Shown here in pieces: positions 8,348 through 16,453 of a stretch of DNA of 64,000 bases (positions are counted from its first letter, which is position 1; every line of letters begins with the position of its first letter). A model generated the notes under the pieces. It ran no database searches and was not told the DNA's origin. It saw nothing but the letters and a program-made list of their open reading frames with translations. The position numbers and the translations under genes were made by a program. This DNA is from Streptomyces geranii (GTDB taxonomy: Bacteria > Actinomycetota > Actinomycetes > Streptomycetales > Streptomycetaceae): the NCBI RefSeq assembly GCF_002954775.1, contig NZ_PJME01000011.1, positions 62,001 through 126,000 on the forward strand, written 5' to 3'.

Positions 8348-8369
8348 TACAGACAGGTCGGTCGGTTTC
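8348..8369. promoter_or_regulatory. ARE-like operator upstream of the afsA-like gene
   Basis: ATACAGACAGGTCGGTCGG followed by TTTC resembles autoregulatory elements bound by butyrolactone receptors; GGTCGGTTTC matches the remembered half-site GGTCGGTATG-type consensus. It lies about 90 bases before the start codon, inside a marked AT-rich promoter region. Confidence 0.5.
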
Positions 8370-8371
8370 AA

Positions 8372-8387
8372 TAGTAAAACCTTACTA
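8372..8387. promoter_or_regulatory. Perfect inverted repeat TAGTAA-4-TTACTA in the afsA/response regulator intergenic region
   Basis: Six-base perfect arms around AACC, directly beside the ARE-like site. It could be a second operator or, given its A/T content, overlap a promoter. The 396-base region 8259-8654 otherwise holds the two ARE-like sites and the promoter listed separately. Confidence 0.35.
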
Positions 8388-8570
8388 AAGACATGCAGAC
8401 GCGCTTGGTTTACGCACGCGTTACGTTCACTTTTCATATTCGTCTTCGCGGGGACGATCGGGATCCGTGCGGTCAAGCGGGGGTATAAGTCCGTTTCACC
8501 CGTCTTTTCTTGGGGCTTCCGTCCGCCTCGCGTTCCGAAGTCGACGGGTGTACCGGCCATCCATACCTCG

Positions 8571-8598
8571 TTGACAAACAGACCGAGTTGCCTGTTAC
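8571..8598 (+). promoter_or_regulatory. Promoter with ARE-like operator for the response regulator
   Basis: A perfect -35 TTGACA (8571-8576) is followed 16 bases later by TGTTAC. Overlapping it is an inverted repeat, AACAG (8577-8581) and CTGTT (8592-8596), whose core CAGACCGAGTTG is nearly the same as CAGACCGGTTTG in the site at 9488-9510. Binding there would block polymerase. Confidence 0.5.
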
Positions 8599-8654
8599 CG
8601 TCCTTGGCGGTACCCGCTCACCAGTTCGCCGTGGCGTGTCTCAGGAGGGCATCG

Positions 8655-9386
8655 ATGAATCAGCAGGTCGTGGATTCGGACAGGCCGCGCCAAGAGCAAC
8701 CGCAGGAGCAGCAGGGCGCGTTGAGGGTGCTCGTCGTGGAGAGCGAGGCGCAGGCGGCGGACACCCTGGTGCAGGAACTGCGCCGGTACGGGCATCTGGC
8801 CCGGAGTGTGCCCACCGCCGCGCTCGCGCTGCAGGCCCATCACAGTGTCGATCTCGTCCTGCTCGACCTCGATCTGCCCGACCTCGACGGGCTGGAGGTG
8901 TGCCGCCGGATCCGGGCGGTCGCCGACGTCCCGATCATCACCGTGACCACCCGCGGCGCCGAACTGGACCGCGTACTCGGCCTCCAGGCCGGCTCCGACG
9001 ACTACGTCGTGAAGCCTTACGGGCTGCGGGAGTTGCTCGCCCGGATGGAGGCGGTGATGCGCCGGGCCCGGCCGCGGCGGACGTCGGCGCCGCAGGAGGT
9101 CATCACGTACGGGCCGCTGCGCATCGACGCCCGGATCCGTGAACTCCTGCTGGAGGGAAGGCGGGTGGAGCTGACGCCCAAGGAGTTCGACCTGCTGCAC
9201 CTGCTCGCCTCCCGGCCCGACACCACCCTGTCCCGGCGGCAGTTGATGAGCCAGGTCTGGGACGACGACTGGTCGCACCGGGGCCGCACCATCGACACGC
9301 ACGTCAGCAGCCTTCGCGGCAAACTCGGCTCCAGCAACTGGATCGTGACGGTGCGCGGGGTCGGTTTCCGCCTCGGGCATCCGTGA
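8655..9386 (+). CDS. OmpR/PhoB-type response regulator with atypical receiver (JadR1-like)
   Basis: ATG at 8655 follows GGAGGG; 243 residues. Receiver domain (about 22-140) keeps the phospho-acceptor position Asp71 (LLDLDLPDLDG), a Thr near 98 and Lys120 (DDYVVKPYG). The acidic pair normally needed for Mg binding after strand 1 reads Glu29-Ser30-Glu31 (VLVVESEA) rather than E-D-D. The DNA-binding winged helix follows (about 150-240, LTPKEFDLLHLL, RTIDTHVSSLRGKL). No histidine kinase gene is adjacent. Orphan regulators of this kind next to butyrolactone genes (JadR1, as I recall) activate antibiotic genes and can respond to end products instead of phosphorylation. Here it lies between the synthase and receptor genes, a plausible output of the hormone circuit. 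Confidence 0.88.
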   Translation: MNQQVVDSDRPRQEQPQEQQGALRVLVVESEAQAADTLVQELRRYGHLARSVPTAALALQAHHSVDLVLLDLDLPDLDGLEVCRRIRAVADVPIITVTTRGAELDRVLGLQAGSDDYVVKPYGLRELLARMEAVMRRARPRRTSAPQEVITYGPLRIDARIRELLLEGRRVELTPKEFDLLHLLASRPDTTLSRRQLMSQVWDDDWSHRGRTIDTHVSSLRGKLGSSNWIVTVRGVGFRLGHP

Positions 9387-9487
9387 GCATGCCTTTCGCA
9401 TATTCGGTTGCACACTTGGTGCCCCGACGGCCGTTCGTGGCCTGGGAGTCAAACGGACTTCGGCATTCCCCACTGCAACCGGTCCGC

Positions 9488-9510
9488 ATACAATGCAGAC
9501 CGGTTTGTAT
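9488..9510. promoter_or_regulatory. ARE-like palindrome upstream of the butyrolactone receptor gene
   Basis: ATACAA (9488-9493) and TTGTAT (9505-9510) flank GCAGACCGGT. This is the most symmetric of the three ARE-like sites and lies 32 bases before the receptor start, as expected for autorepression. Confidence 0.6.
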
Positions 9511-9541
9511 TTTTTCCGAGCATGGGATGCGAGGACCGAGG

Positions 9542-10210
9542 ATGGCCCAGCAGGAGCGAGGCATCAGGTCGAAGCGCTCGATCCTGGAGGCCGCAGCGGG
9601 CGTGTTCGGCGAGCGCGGGTTCGACGCGGCCAGTACGAACGAGATCCTCGCCCGGGCCGGCCTCACCCGGGGCGCCCTCTACCACCACTTCCCCTCCAAG
9701 GAGGCGATCGCCACCGCGCTCCTTGAGGCGCAGGGCGAGGCCCTGGTCGTGCCGGACCAGCCGATGAAGCTCCAGTCGGTCATCGACCTGACCCTCGGCT
9801 TCGCCCAGCGGCTCCAGTACGACTCGGTGCTGCGGGCGAGCGTACGGCTGGCGGTGGAGCAGTCGTCCTTCGCGCCGCCCGCGCAGACCCCGTACAACCA
9901 GGCGATCACGGTGATCGAGGATCTGCTGCGGCAGGCCGACAAGCAGGGCGAACTGCTGCCGGGGACCGACATTCCCGAGGTCGCGTCCACCGTGGTCGGC
10001 GCGTTCACCGGGCTCCAGGTGATGTCCCAGGCGTACAGCAACCGGCAGGATCTGCCCGCGCGGATAACAGCCCTGTGGCGTCTCGTCCTGTCCGGGCTCG
10101 CGGCGCCAGGGATACTGCCCCGGCTGCGTACGACTCCTCCGCCCCCGCCGCCCGAGCCCGCAGCAGCAGCGACAGCGACAGCGACCGAAGTGACGGGAAC
10201 GGCGGACTAG
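9542..10210 (+). CDS. TetR-family gamma-butyrolactone receptor-like regulator (ScbR/ArpA type)
   Basis: ATG at 9542 after GAGG at seven bases; 222 residues. The N-terminus (about 8-55) is a TetR helix-turn-helix: RSILEAAAGVFGERGFDAAS and TRGALYHHFPSKEAIATALL, closely matching ArpA/ScbR proteins. The C-terminal ligand domain includes the family-typical LRASVRLAVEQSSF segment; whether it binds a hormone or is a pseudo-receptor cannot be told from sequence alone. The tail from about residue 190 is a Pro/Ala/Thr-rich, low-complexity extension. Known members repress their own and afsA-type genes until a butyrolactone binds. Its 3' end overlaps that of the convergent ArsR gene by four bases. Confidence 0.9.
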   Translation: MAQQERGIRSKRSILEAAAGVFGERGFDAASTNEILARAGLTRGALYHHFPSKEAIATALLEAQGEALVVPDQPMKLQSVIDLTLGFAQRLQYDSVLRASVRLAVEQSSFAPPAQTPYNQAITVIEDLLRQADKQGELLPGTDIPEVASTVVGAFTGLQVMSQAYSNRQDLPARITALWRLVLSGLAAPGILPRLRTTPPPPPPEPAAAATATATEVTGTAD

Positions 10211-10608
10211 GAGACCGTTTCCAGCAGGTCCAGGCCCTCCGCCGTATCGCCCGCGCCTCCTGCGCTTCCTACTCCGCCGCGCAACTCCTCGACCAGCCAC
10301 GCGATGTGCTCCTCGTCGCGCCGGTAGTGGGTCCACTTGCCGACGCGGGTGGAGCGGACGAGGCCCGCGCGTTCGAGCGTGGCCATGTAGGCGGAGACGG
10401 TGGACTGGGCCAGTCCTGTCTTGGCCTGGATGTGGCTGACGCAGACACCGACCCGGCGCGGGTCGGTGACCTCCGGGTTGACCGGGAAGTGGTCCTCGGG
10501 GTCGCGCAGCCACTGCAGCACCTGGAGACGCACCGGGTTGGCGAGCGCCTTGAGGGGCTCAAGCAGCGCGGTGAGGTCGCCCGTCGTGGGCATGTCGTGA
10601 GTCGTCAT
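10207..10608 (-). CDS. ArsR-family winged-helix repressor
   Basis: 133 residues from the ATG at 10608. The core reads as an ArsR fold: LLEPLKALANPVRLQVLQWL (about 15-34), then a recognition helix TGLAQSTVSAYMATLERAGL (about 64-83) and wing VRSTRVGKWTHYRR. No metal-binding Cys pair is present in the recognition helix; single Cys in VGVCVSH. It is divergent from an MFS exporter with 316 bases between, a common arrangement in which the repressor controls the exporter. A perfect 10-base tandem duplication at 10601-10620 separates the good ribosome site from the in-frame ATG; ATG at 10593 is an alternative start. Confidence 0.85.
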   Translation of the reverse strand: MTTHDMPTTGDLTALLEPLKALANPVRLQVLQWLRDPEDHFPVNPEVTDPRRVGVCVSHIQAKTGLAQSTVSAYMATLERAGLVRSTRVGKWTHYRRDEEHIAWLVEELRGGVGSAGGAGDTAEGLDLLETVS

Positions 10609-10715
10609 GAGTCGTCATGAGCCTTCCGAGACGGGCGCAGGGCGGCGGGTGCGGGGCCGATACAGAGCTGACACGGGGATGACACGGGACTGATCCGGGG
10701 CCTCTCCGTGCGCAC

Positions 10716-10732
10716 TGATTATTCATCGATGA
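10716..10732. promoter_or_regulatory. Palindrome TCATCGATGA between ArsR and MFS genes
   Basis: TTATTCATCGATGATAA contains a perfect 10-base palindrome and near-symmetric AT flanks. Its size and form suit an ArsR-type operator. It lies about 110 bases before the repressor start. Confidence 0.45.
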
Positions 10733-10838
10733 TAAGCGATACGTCACCCGATCGACGGGTACCCTCTGACCTGCGACGGGACTCCCCCGGCCCCCGCCGC
10801 ACCCCTCCCACCAGCAACGGAAGCCGTTCCAGGCGGGC

Positions 10839-10869
10839 TTGACAGTTCATATCGAGGTTCTGCGATACT
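10839..10869 (+). promoter_or_regulatory. Candidate promoter of the MFS gene
   Basis: TTGACA (10839-10844) with GATACT (10864-10869) after a 19-base spacer. ATCGAGGT (10851) and ACTTCGAT (10867) form an imperfect inverted repeat spanning the -10 box, a possible second repressor site. Confidence 0.45.
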
Positions 10870-10924
10870 TCGATGCGTTCGAGCTTCGCTTCATCAGCGC
10901 TTCATCGCAACGGAGGGTTTTCTC

Positions 10925-12133
10925 ATGCCTGTCGGGCTAATCGCCCTGGCTCTGGGGGGCTTCGGTATCGGCCTCACGGAGTTCGGGATCGTAGGACTGC
11001 TGCCCGAGGTGGCAGACGATTTCGGCGTCTCCGAGTCCGTGGCCGGGTACCTGGTCTCCGGCTACGCACTGAGCGTCGCGATCGGCGCGCTCGGGCTCAC
11101 CGCAGCCATCGCCCGGTTCGACCGCAAGAAGGTTCTCGTCGGCCTGATGACCCTGTTCATCGTCGGCAACCTGATCTCCGCGGTCGCCCCGACCTACTCG
11201 CTGCTCATGGTCGGCCGCGTCGTCGCGGCCCTCTGCCACGGCGCCTTCTTCAGCGTCGGCGCGGTCGTCGCCTCCGACATGGTCGCCGAGAACAAGAAGG
11301 GCAGCGCCATCGCCCTGATGTTCGGCGGGCTGACGGCTGCCAATGTGCTCGGTGTGCCGCTCGGCACCTTCCTGGGCCAGCAGCTCGGCTGGCGCTCGAC
11401 CTTCTGGGCGATCACGATCCTGGGCGTCGTCACCCTGACCGGCATCCAGGCCCTGGTGCCGCGCGGCACCGCGTCCGCGCCGACCGACCTGCGCACCGAA
11501 CTCGCCGTCTTCCGGCGCGGTCAGGTCTGGGTCTCCATCGCGCTGAGCATCCTCGCCTTCGGTGGCGTCATCGGCGGCTACACCTACATCGCGTTCACGC
11601 TCACCGACGTCAGCGGGTTCTCCGACAGCGCGGTGCCGTGGCTGCTCGTCCTGTTCGGCGCCGGTACGTTCATCGGCAACTTCTTCGGCGGCAAGGCGGC
11701 CGACAAGTCCCTCAACACCTCGCTGATCAGCATCATGGCCGGCCTCACCGTCGTCATGGCCCTGTTCGCCCTCACCGCCGAGAACAAGATCGCCACGATC
11801 GTCGCCCTGCTGCTGATGGGCGCCATCGGCCTCTCCGCGGCGCCCGGCCTCCAGGCCCGCGCCATGAAGTACGCCTCGGACGCGCCGACCATGGCCTCCG
11901 GCGCCAACATCGCCGCCTTCAACGTCGGCAACGCCCTCGGCGCCTGGATCGGCGGCCTCACCCTCGCCGCCGGGTACGGCTTCGTCTCCCCGCTGTGGGT
12001 CGGCGCCTCACTCGCGCTCGCGGGGCTCGGGGTCGCGGTCGCCGGGTCGCTGGGCGGCGGTTCCGCGGCGAATCGGGTCGCCTCTCCGGCGGTCGCGCCT
12101 CGGGCGGAGAATGTGGAAGCAGGCGTTCAGTAG
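10925..12133 (+). CDS. MFS transporter, DHA1 family (AraJ/YdhP-like efflux)
   Basis: ATG at 10925 after GGAGG; 402 residues with about 12 hydrophobic segments. The loop after helix 2 has FDRKKVLVGLM and helix 4 VGRVVAALCHGAFFSVGAVVA, matching the arabinose-efflux/chloramphenicol-resistance type of DHA1 antiporters. It should export a small molecule at the cytoplasmic membrane with proton exchange. The divergent ArsR gene and the operator-like palindrome suggest substrate-induced expression. It could export the product of the adjacent acyltransferase-kinase unit, but the strong terminator after it makes it a separate transcript. Confidence 0.88.
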   Translation: MPVGLIALALGGFGIGLTEFGIVGLLPEVADDFGVSESVAGYLVSGYALSVAIGALGLTAAIARFDRKKVLVGLMTLFIVGNLISAVAPTYSLLMVGRVVAALCHGAFFSVGAVVASDMVAENKKGSAIALMFGGLTAANVLGVPLGTFLGQQLGWRSTFWAITILGVVTLTGIQALVPRGTASAPTDLRTELAVFRRGQVWVSIALSILAFGGVIGGYTYIAFTLTDVSGFSDSAVPWLLVLFGAGTFIGNFFGGKAADKSLNTSLISIMAGLTVVMALFALTAENKIATIVALLLMGAIGLSAAPGLQARAMKYASDAPTMASGANIAAFNVGNALGAWIGGLTLAAGYGFVSPLWVGASLALAGLGVAVAGSLGGGSAANRVASPAVAPRAENVEAGVQ

Positions 12134-12197
12134 AATTCTTTTCCGCGTACGCCGGTAATAGCTCGCACTGTCTCGGAGAATCTCGCAGAATTCGGCA

Positions 12198-12231
12198 GGG
12201 CCGGGAGACCTTTACGGTCTTCCGGCCCTTT
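12198..12231 (+). terminator. Rho-independent terminator of the MFS gene
   Basis: A 13-base stem (12198-12210 with 12216-12228, one G-T pair) closes a TTTAC loop and is followed by TTT. It is the best intrinsic terminator in the window. Confidence 0.85.
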
Positions 12232-12291
12232 CTCGTGCTCCCGCAGCGCTTCGACCAGTGCACATGACACTCCTCTGACGTTCCTCTGACA

Positions 12292-12311
12292 CTACCTGTA
12301 AAGACATGTAG
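12292..12311. promoter_or_regulatory. Imperfect palindrome upstream of the acyltransferase-kinase gene
   Basis: CTACCTGTAAAGACATGTAG: 8-base arms with one mismatch around a 4-base centre, in an AT-rich stretch typical of a promoter. Candidate operator for a dimeric regulator. Confidence 0.4.
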
Positions 12312-12324
12312 AAGCCTGAACAGG

Positions 12325-12343
12325 AAATCGTTGAAAACGATTT
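12325..12343. promoter_or_regulatory. Perfect 8-base inverted repeat AAATCGTT-GAA-AACGATTT
   Basis: Second palindrome before the acyltransferase-kinase gene, 14 bases after the first. Its TTGAAAACGATT core is reminiscent of LacI/GalR-type operators. It lies 106 bases before the chosen start; the leader 12344-12449 shows no further structure. Confidence 0.45.
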
Positions 12344-12449
12344 GGCGGGTGGACAGAATTTCTCGGGTGAGCCGTTGACGAATTTTCCGGCCGCCTCCGC
12401 GCCCAAAGGCGAGCGCGTTTCCGACGCCCGACCAGAGAAGGCGATACTC

Positions 12450-15400
12450 GTGCCCCGCTCCCTGACCCCCACCGCGCCCAGCCCCGTCGAAGACGTCCGC
12501 ACCAAGGACCGCGTCCGCGTCGCCGGTTTCTTCCCCGGCCTCGGCAGCCGCGCCGCCTACCAGAACCTAGGCCGGACCCTGCTCGACGCGGGCGTCCCCG
12601 AGATCACCGCTCTCTACGAGGAGGCCGCCCGCGCCCTGGGCGTGCCCGGCCACCCCGAACGGCTGCTCCCGACCGCCGAGAACCTGCCCGGCGGAGCGCT
12701 CGAACGGCAGGGGTTCATCGGCGCCGCCCTGCTGGTGCACAGCCTGGCCCTGGACGCCTTCCTGCGCGACCGCATCGACGAGCGCGGCACGCCGGTCGGC
12801 CTGGTCGCCTACACCGGCGAGAGCTTCGGCATCCTGACGGCGGCCGTGGCGAGCGGCTCCCTGTCGGTGTTCGACGGCGTCAAGATCGCACAGGCGTTCA
12901 CCCCACTGATGCTGCTGGCAGCGGGCGCGGTCCCCACGGCCGACGCGAGGGACCCCGCGTACACCGGGCCTTCGCACAACGGACCCTCGTACACCGGGCC
13001 TTCGCAGACCGGACCCTCGTACGACGAGCCCCCGCACAACACCCCTTCCTACGACGACCCCTTCGCCCGCGCCATCGCCTGGTACCTCCCCGAGTCCGTC
13101 CGCCGTACGCCGCTAGTCCCGGAGCCCTCGCACGTGCTGGCGGTGCGGGCCCGGACGCCCGACGCGCTCGCGACCGTGCTCGACGAGATCCGGGGCTCGT
13201 ACCCGGCCCGGGACGTCGAGCTGCACAAGGCGTACTCGCCGACACAGGCCAATCTGTACGTCCGTACCGGCGTCAAGGCCGGCTTCGACCGGTTCATGGC
13301 CGCGTATCCGCACATCGCCACCGAGGAGCTGAAGGACCCGACCGTCTTCCTGGCCCACTCCTCCCGGATGCGCCCCGCCCGGCACGCGCTGGAACGTTTC
13401 CTCGACGTCAACCGCATCCGCTTCGGGGAACCCCGGGTCCCCGTGGTCTCCAACCACGACGCGTCCCTCCTCACCACCGCCGCCGGGGTCAGGCGCGGGG
13501 TGCTGGCCATGACGGACCAGGTCATGGCGTCCCGGGACACCTGCGAGATCCTCGGCGGCCTCGACACCGACGTGGTCCTGGAACTCGGCCCGGGCGCCAA
13601 GTCCGTACAGCTGCTGAAGGACAACGACCTCGCCGCTCCGGTGCTGGCGTACACGGGCACCGAGGAGGACACCGAAACGTTCCTGCGGGCCGTGACCGTC
13701 GTGGACGGGCTGATGGCGGCGCTGGAGCGGCTGTACGCGGCGGACGGCCGGGGGACGGAGACCCGGACCGAGGCGCCGTACGACATCCTGCGGGAGCTGT
13801 TCCGGCTCGCCGAGCGGAGCGAGTTCTGCGACGACTACTTCTCGCGCACCCTCGGCCGCGTCATCACGGCGGAGATGCTGCGGCCGGTGCGGGAGGGGTC
13901 GGCGGCGTTCTACGCGTTCCTCGAAACCTTCCAGCACACGCGCAACCACCGGGAGCACATCGCCGTCGGCCGGGGCGAACTCGTCGTCAAGGCGCGGCTG
14001 AAGAAGCGGATCACGGGTGCGGTGGACGAGGATCCCGAGCTGCTGGGGCGGGCGGCCGTCGAGCTGAAGGTGCTCGACCAGGGCGGGCGGGCCACTACGC
14101 GGACGGTCGGCACCGACCGCCCCGAGGTGGTCGTCTTCCACTTCGACGGGCTCGCGGGCGTGGACGCCGAGACGATGGCCCGCCGTACCCGGCTGCTCCT
14201 CGACACCCAGCCGACGGCGTTGCAGACGTACAACCAGCTGCTCGAAGGGCTGCACCGGGACCGGCTCGGCCGGGTCGGTGGGGGCGGTGGGGGCGGTCGG
14301 CTCGACGGCTCCGACTCGGACGCGGTGCCGCGGATCGGGCATCGGGTCGTCTACCAGTACCTGCTGTTCGACGCGTTGGTGCAGCACCGGCCCGCTCTGT
14401 TCGCACAGAGCGACCACTATCTCGAAGGCGGCGACGCGCTCGGGTGGCTGGTCGCGCTGGCTGTCGCCGGGGCGATCTCGCCCGCCGACGCGGTCGTTCT
14501 GTATGAGGCGTACGAGGCCCAGCCCGCGTATGACGCCCATGCTCGGGGCGAGTTCCCGGACGGGATGCTCGACCGGCTCGGCGACGCCGAGATACCGCTC
14601 GTCTCGCCGGAGGGCGTGCCGGTGCAGTCGCGGAAGGATCTCCAGGACGCGACCCGGGCGGTCCTGCTGTCCGGCGCGCTGCGCGGCGGCGACGCCCGGC
14701 GGATCCATCTCAACGGCAACTGTCAGATCCTGGCGCTGGGTTCGGACCTTCCGACCGATCGCGCGGGCCTCGACACCGGGCGGTACGACGCCCGGCTCGT
14801 CCGGATCACGGAGCCCGCCGAGTCGTGGAAGCGGCGGCTCAACCCGGCCCTGGACGACTTCGAGTCGGCGTGCGTCCTCGCGCTCACCGAGGAGAACGAG
14901 CGCGTCCTGCACAACGCCCGCAGCCGCCGCCTCCTCTCCAGCACGGTCTACGCCTACACCCACATCGACGAGGCGATCGTCAACTTCGGCAAGGGTGGCA
15001 GCGAGTCCATGACGATCTTCGTCAGGAAGGCGGGCGAGGAGCGGATCACGGTCCGCAAGATCCTCAGCGAGGCTCTGACGACCGCGCGTTGGCACCCGGA
15101 CGGCGACGGCGTGATGCTCCCGCCGTTCGCGAAGGCCGCCAAGCAGGCGGAGTTCCTCCAGTCGCTGCCCGCCCCGGTGCGCGACTACTTCCCCGAGGTC
15201 TACGACGTGTTGGAGCGCGAGGTCCCGGTCGGCGGCACGACGGGCGCGGTGAGCGCGGTGAGCGCGGTGGGTGCGGTGGGTGCGGTGGCTTCCGTCGGGC
15301 GCGAGGTCATCTACGAGATGAGTTACGTGGCCGGGGACGAGGTCAGCCGGTTCGTCGAGAAGCACACTCCCCCGCCGGCCGTCGTCGCCCGGCTCTACGA

Positions 15401-16409
15401 GCAGATCATCCGGGTGCTGTACGAGAACGTGCACAGCGTCGGGCGGGTCGCGGCGCCCGGCGAGACGCTCGACATCTCGTACTTCCGGAAGATCGAGGAC
15501 CGGCTCGCCCTGTGCCGCCGCACGGCACCGCTCACCTTCAACTCGGCACTCCTGGACACCGATCGGATCGTCGTCAACGGCGTCTCCTACCTCAACTCCC
15601 GTGCCCTGCTCGCGCGTTTCCGGTCGGCGCCCGAGTTCCTGGAGGTCCTCGAACCGGCCTTCCACTCGCTGGTCATGGGCGACACGAACACCGAGAACAT
15701 CAAGATCACCAACAGCGAACCCCTGCTGCACGCCCAGCGGTTGATCGAGACGGGAGCGGCCGAGGAGCGGGTGCGGGCGGCGCTCGACGCGATCACCGCC
15801 GAGGCGCTGGGCATCAAGTTCCTTGACCCGCGCGCGATCGGCTTCAAGGGCGAGGGCCGGGACACCCGCGACGACGCCATGTACGACAACAAGCCCTGGC
15901 ACAACTCCATCGGCCACTACGACGAGATCCACTTCGAGCAGTTCACAATGGACGTGAGGATCGACGAGGGTGCTCCCCCGCGCGTCGACATCTCCTTCTT
16001 CGACGGGAATCCGTACCAACGGGCCTATCGGGTACGGGATGTGGTGGCCGGTGGTGGCACGGTCGACGCCAACTCGCCCCAGGGCATGGAGGACTGGTTC
16101 GCGCCGGTGATGACGGCCGCGCTCGGGCTGGACGATCCCGACTCCGCGTTCCTGCGCGACGACCCGTACTGGCTGGTCCGGTTCGTCTTCATGATGGGCC
16201 AGCACTTCACCGCGATGCCGCCCTTCCACTTCCAGCAGGAGCTGGACGGCACCCTCCTGGACACCTACCGGACCCAGCGCCGCCCGGTCGCCATCTACTG
16301 CGAGGGCGTCAAGTGGCTGAACTGGGCGCTGGAGATGCTGGAGGGCACGCGGACCGAGTTCCTGGGACTCCGGGTGCCGCCGCTGCCGTACCGCCCGGAG
16401 CAGCACTGA
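12450..16409 (+). CDS. Tandem acyltransferase / phosphotransferase fusion protein of unknown function
   Basis: GTG at 12450, eight bases after GAGAAGG; 1319 residues. Residues about 20-435 form a malonyl-transferase-like (FabD/PKS AT) domain: FFPGLGSRAAY, nucleophile motif GESFG with Ser125, second catalytic His303 in AHSSRMRPA, then VPVVSN and LELGPG. Residues about 558-770 repeat the same fold (VVVFHFDGLAG, ALVQHRPALFAQ, AVAGAISPADA, LALGSD), but the nucleophile motif reads GDALG with Ala663, so it should be inactive. Residues about 840-1300 look like an APH/choline-kinase-type phosphotransferase: VMGDTNTENIKI (Asp1078, Asn1083), KFLDPR (Asp1126), then YDNKPWHNSIGHYDEI. A Pro/Tyr-rich insert (GPSYTGPS-type repeats) lies near 170-205. 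It probably moves an acyl group and phosphorylates a small molecule, perhaps making a signal or metabolite; no known family matches the whole. Confidence 0.75.
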   Translation: MPRSLTPTAPSPVEDVRTKDRVRVAGFFPGLGSRAAYQNLGRTLLDAGVPEITALYEEAARALGVPGHPERLLPTAENLPGGALERQGFIGAALLVHSLALDAFLRDRIDERGTPVGLVAYTGESFGILTAAVASGSLSVFDGVKIAQAFTPLMLLAAGAVPTADARDPAYTGPSHNGPSYTGPSQTGPSYDEPPHNTPSYDDPFARAIAWYLPESVRRTPLVPEPSHVLAVRARTPDALATVLDEIRGSYPARDVELHKAYSPTQANLYVRTGVKAGFDRFMAAYPHIATEELKDPTVFLAHSSRMRPARHALERFLDVNRIRFGEPRVPVVSNHDASLLTTAAGVRRGVLAMTDQVMASRDTCEILGGLDTDVVLELGPGAKSVQLLKDNDLAAPVLAYTGTEEDTETFLRAVTVVDGLMAALERLYAADGRGTETRTEAPYDILRELFRLAERSEFCDDYFSRTLGRVITAEMLRPVREGSAAFYAFLETFQHTRNHREHIAVGRGELVVKARLKKRITGAVDEDPELLGRAAVELKVLDQGGRATTRTVGTDRPEVVVFHFDGLAGVDAETMARRTRLLLDTQPTALQTYNQLLEGLHRDRLGRVGGGGGGGRLDGSDSDAVPRIGHRVVYQYLLFDALVQHRPALFAQSDHYLEGGDALGWLVALAVAGAISPADAVVLYEAYEAQPAYDAHARGEFPDGMLDRLGDAEIPLVSPEGVPVQSRKDLQDATRAVLLSGALRGGDARRIHLNGNCQILALGSDLPTDRAGLDTGRYDARLVRITEPAESWKRRLNPALDDFESACVLALTEENERVLHNARSRRLLSSTVYAYTHIDEAIVNFGKGGSESMTIFVRKAGEERITVRKILSEALTTARWHPDGDGVMLPPFAKAAKQAEFLQSLPAPVRDYFPEVYDVLEREVPVGGTTGAVSAVSAVGAVGAVASVGREVIYEMSYVAGDEVSRFVEKHTPPPAVVARLYEQIIRVLYENVHSVGRVAAPGETLDISYFRKIEDRLALCRRTAPLTFNSALLDTDRIVVNGVSYLNSRALLARFRSAPEFLEVLEPAFHSLVMGDTNTENIKITNSEPLLHAQRLIETGAAEERVRAALDAITAEALGIKFLDPRAIGFKGEGRDTRDDAMYDNKPWHNSIGHYDEIHFEQFTMDVRIDEGAPPRVDISFFDGNPYQRAYRVRDVVAGGGTVDANSPQGMEDWFAPVMTAALGLDDPDSAFLRDDPYWLVRFVFMMGQHFTAMPPFHFQQELDGTLLDTYRTQRRPVAIYCEGVKWLNWALEMLEGTRTEFLGLRVPPLPYRPEQH

Positions 16410-16453
16410 CCGTCGCCGATCACCACTGACACCGGTAGGAGGGCACCCTTCTC

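Noticed and set aside
13113..16406. Long open frame on the - strand opposite the acyltransferase-kinase gene
   Set aside because: The + strand frame has recognisable catalytic motifs and correct codon bias; the opposite frame is low-complexity and lacks motifs.
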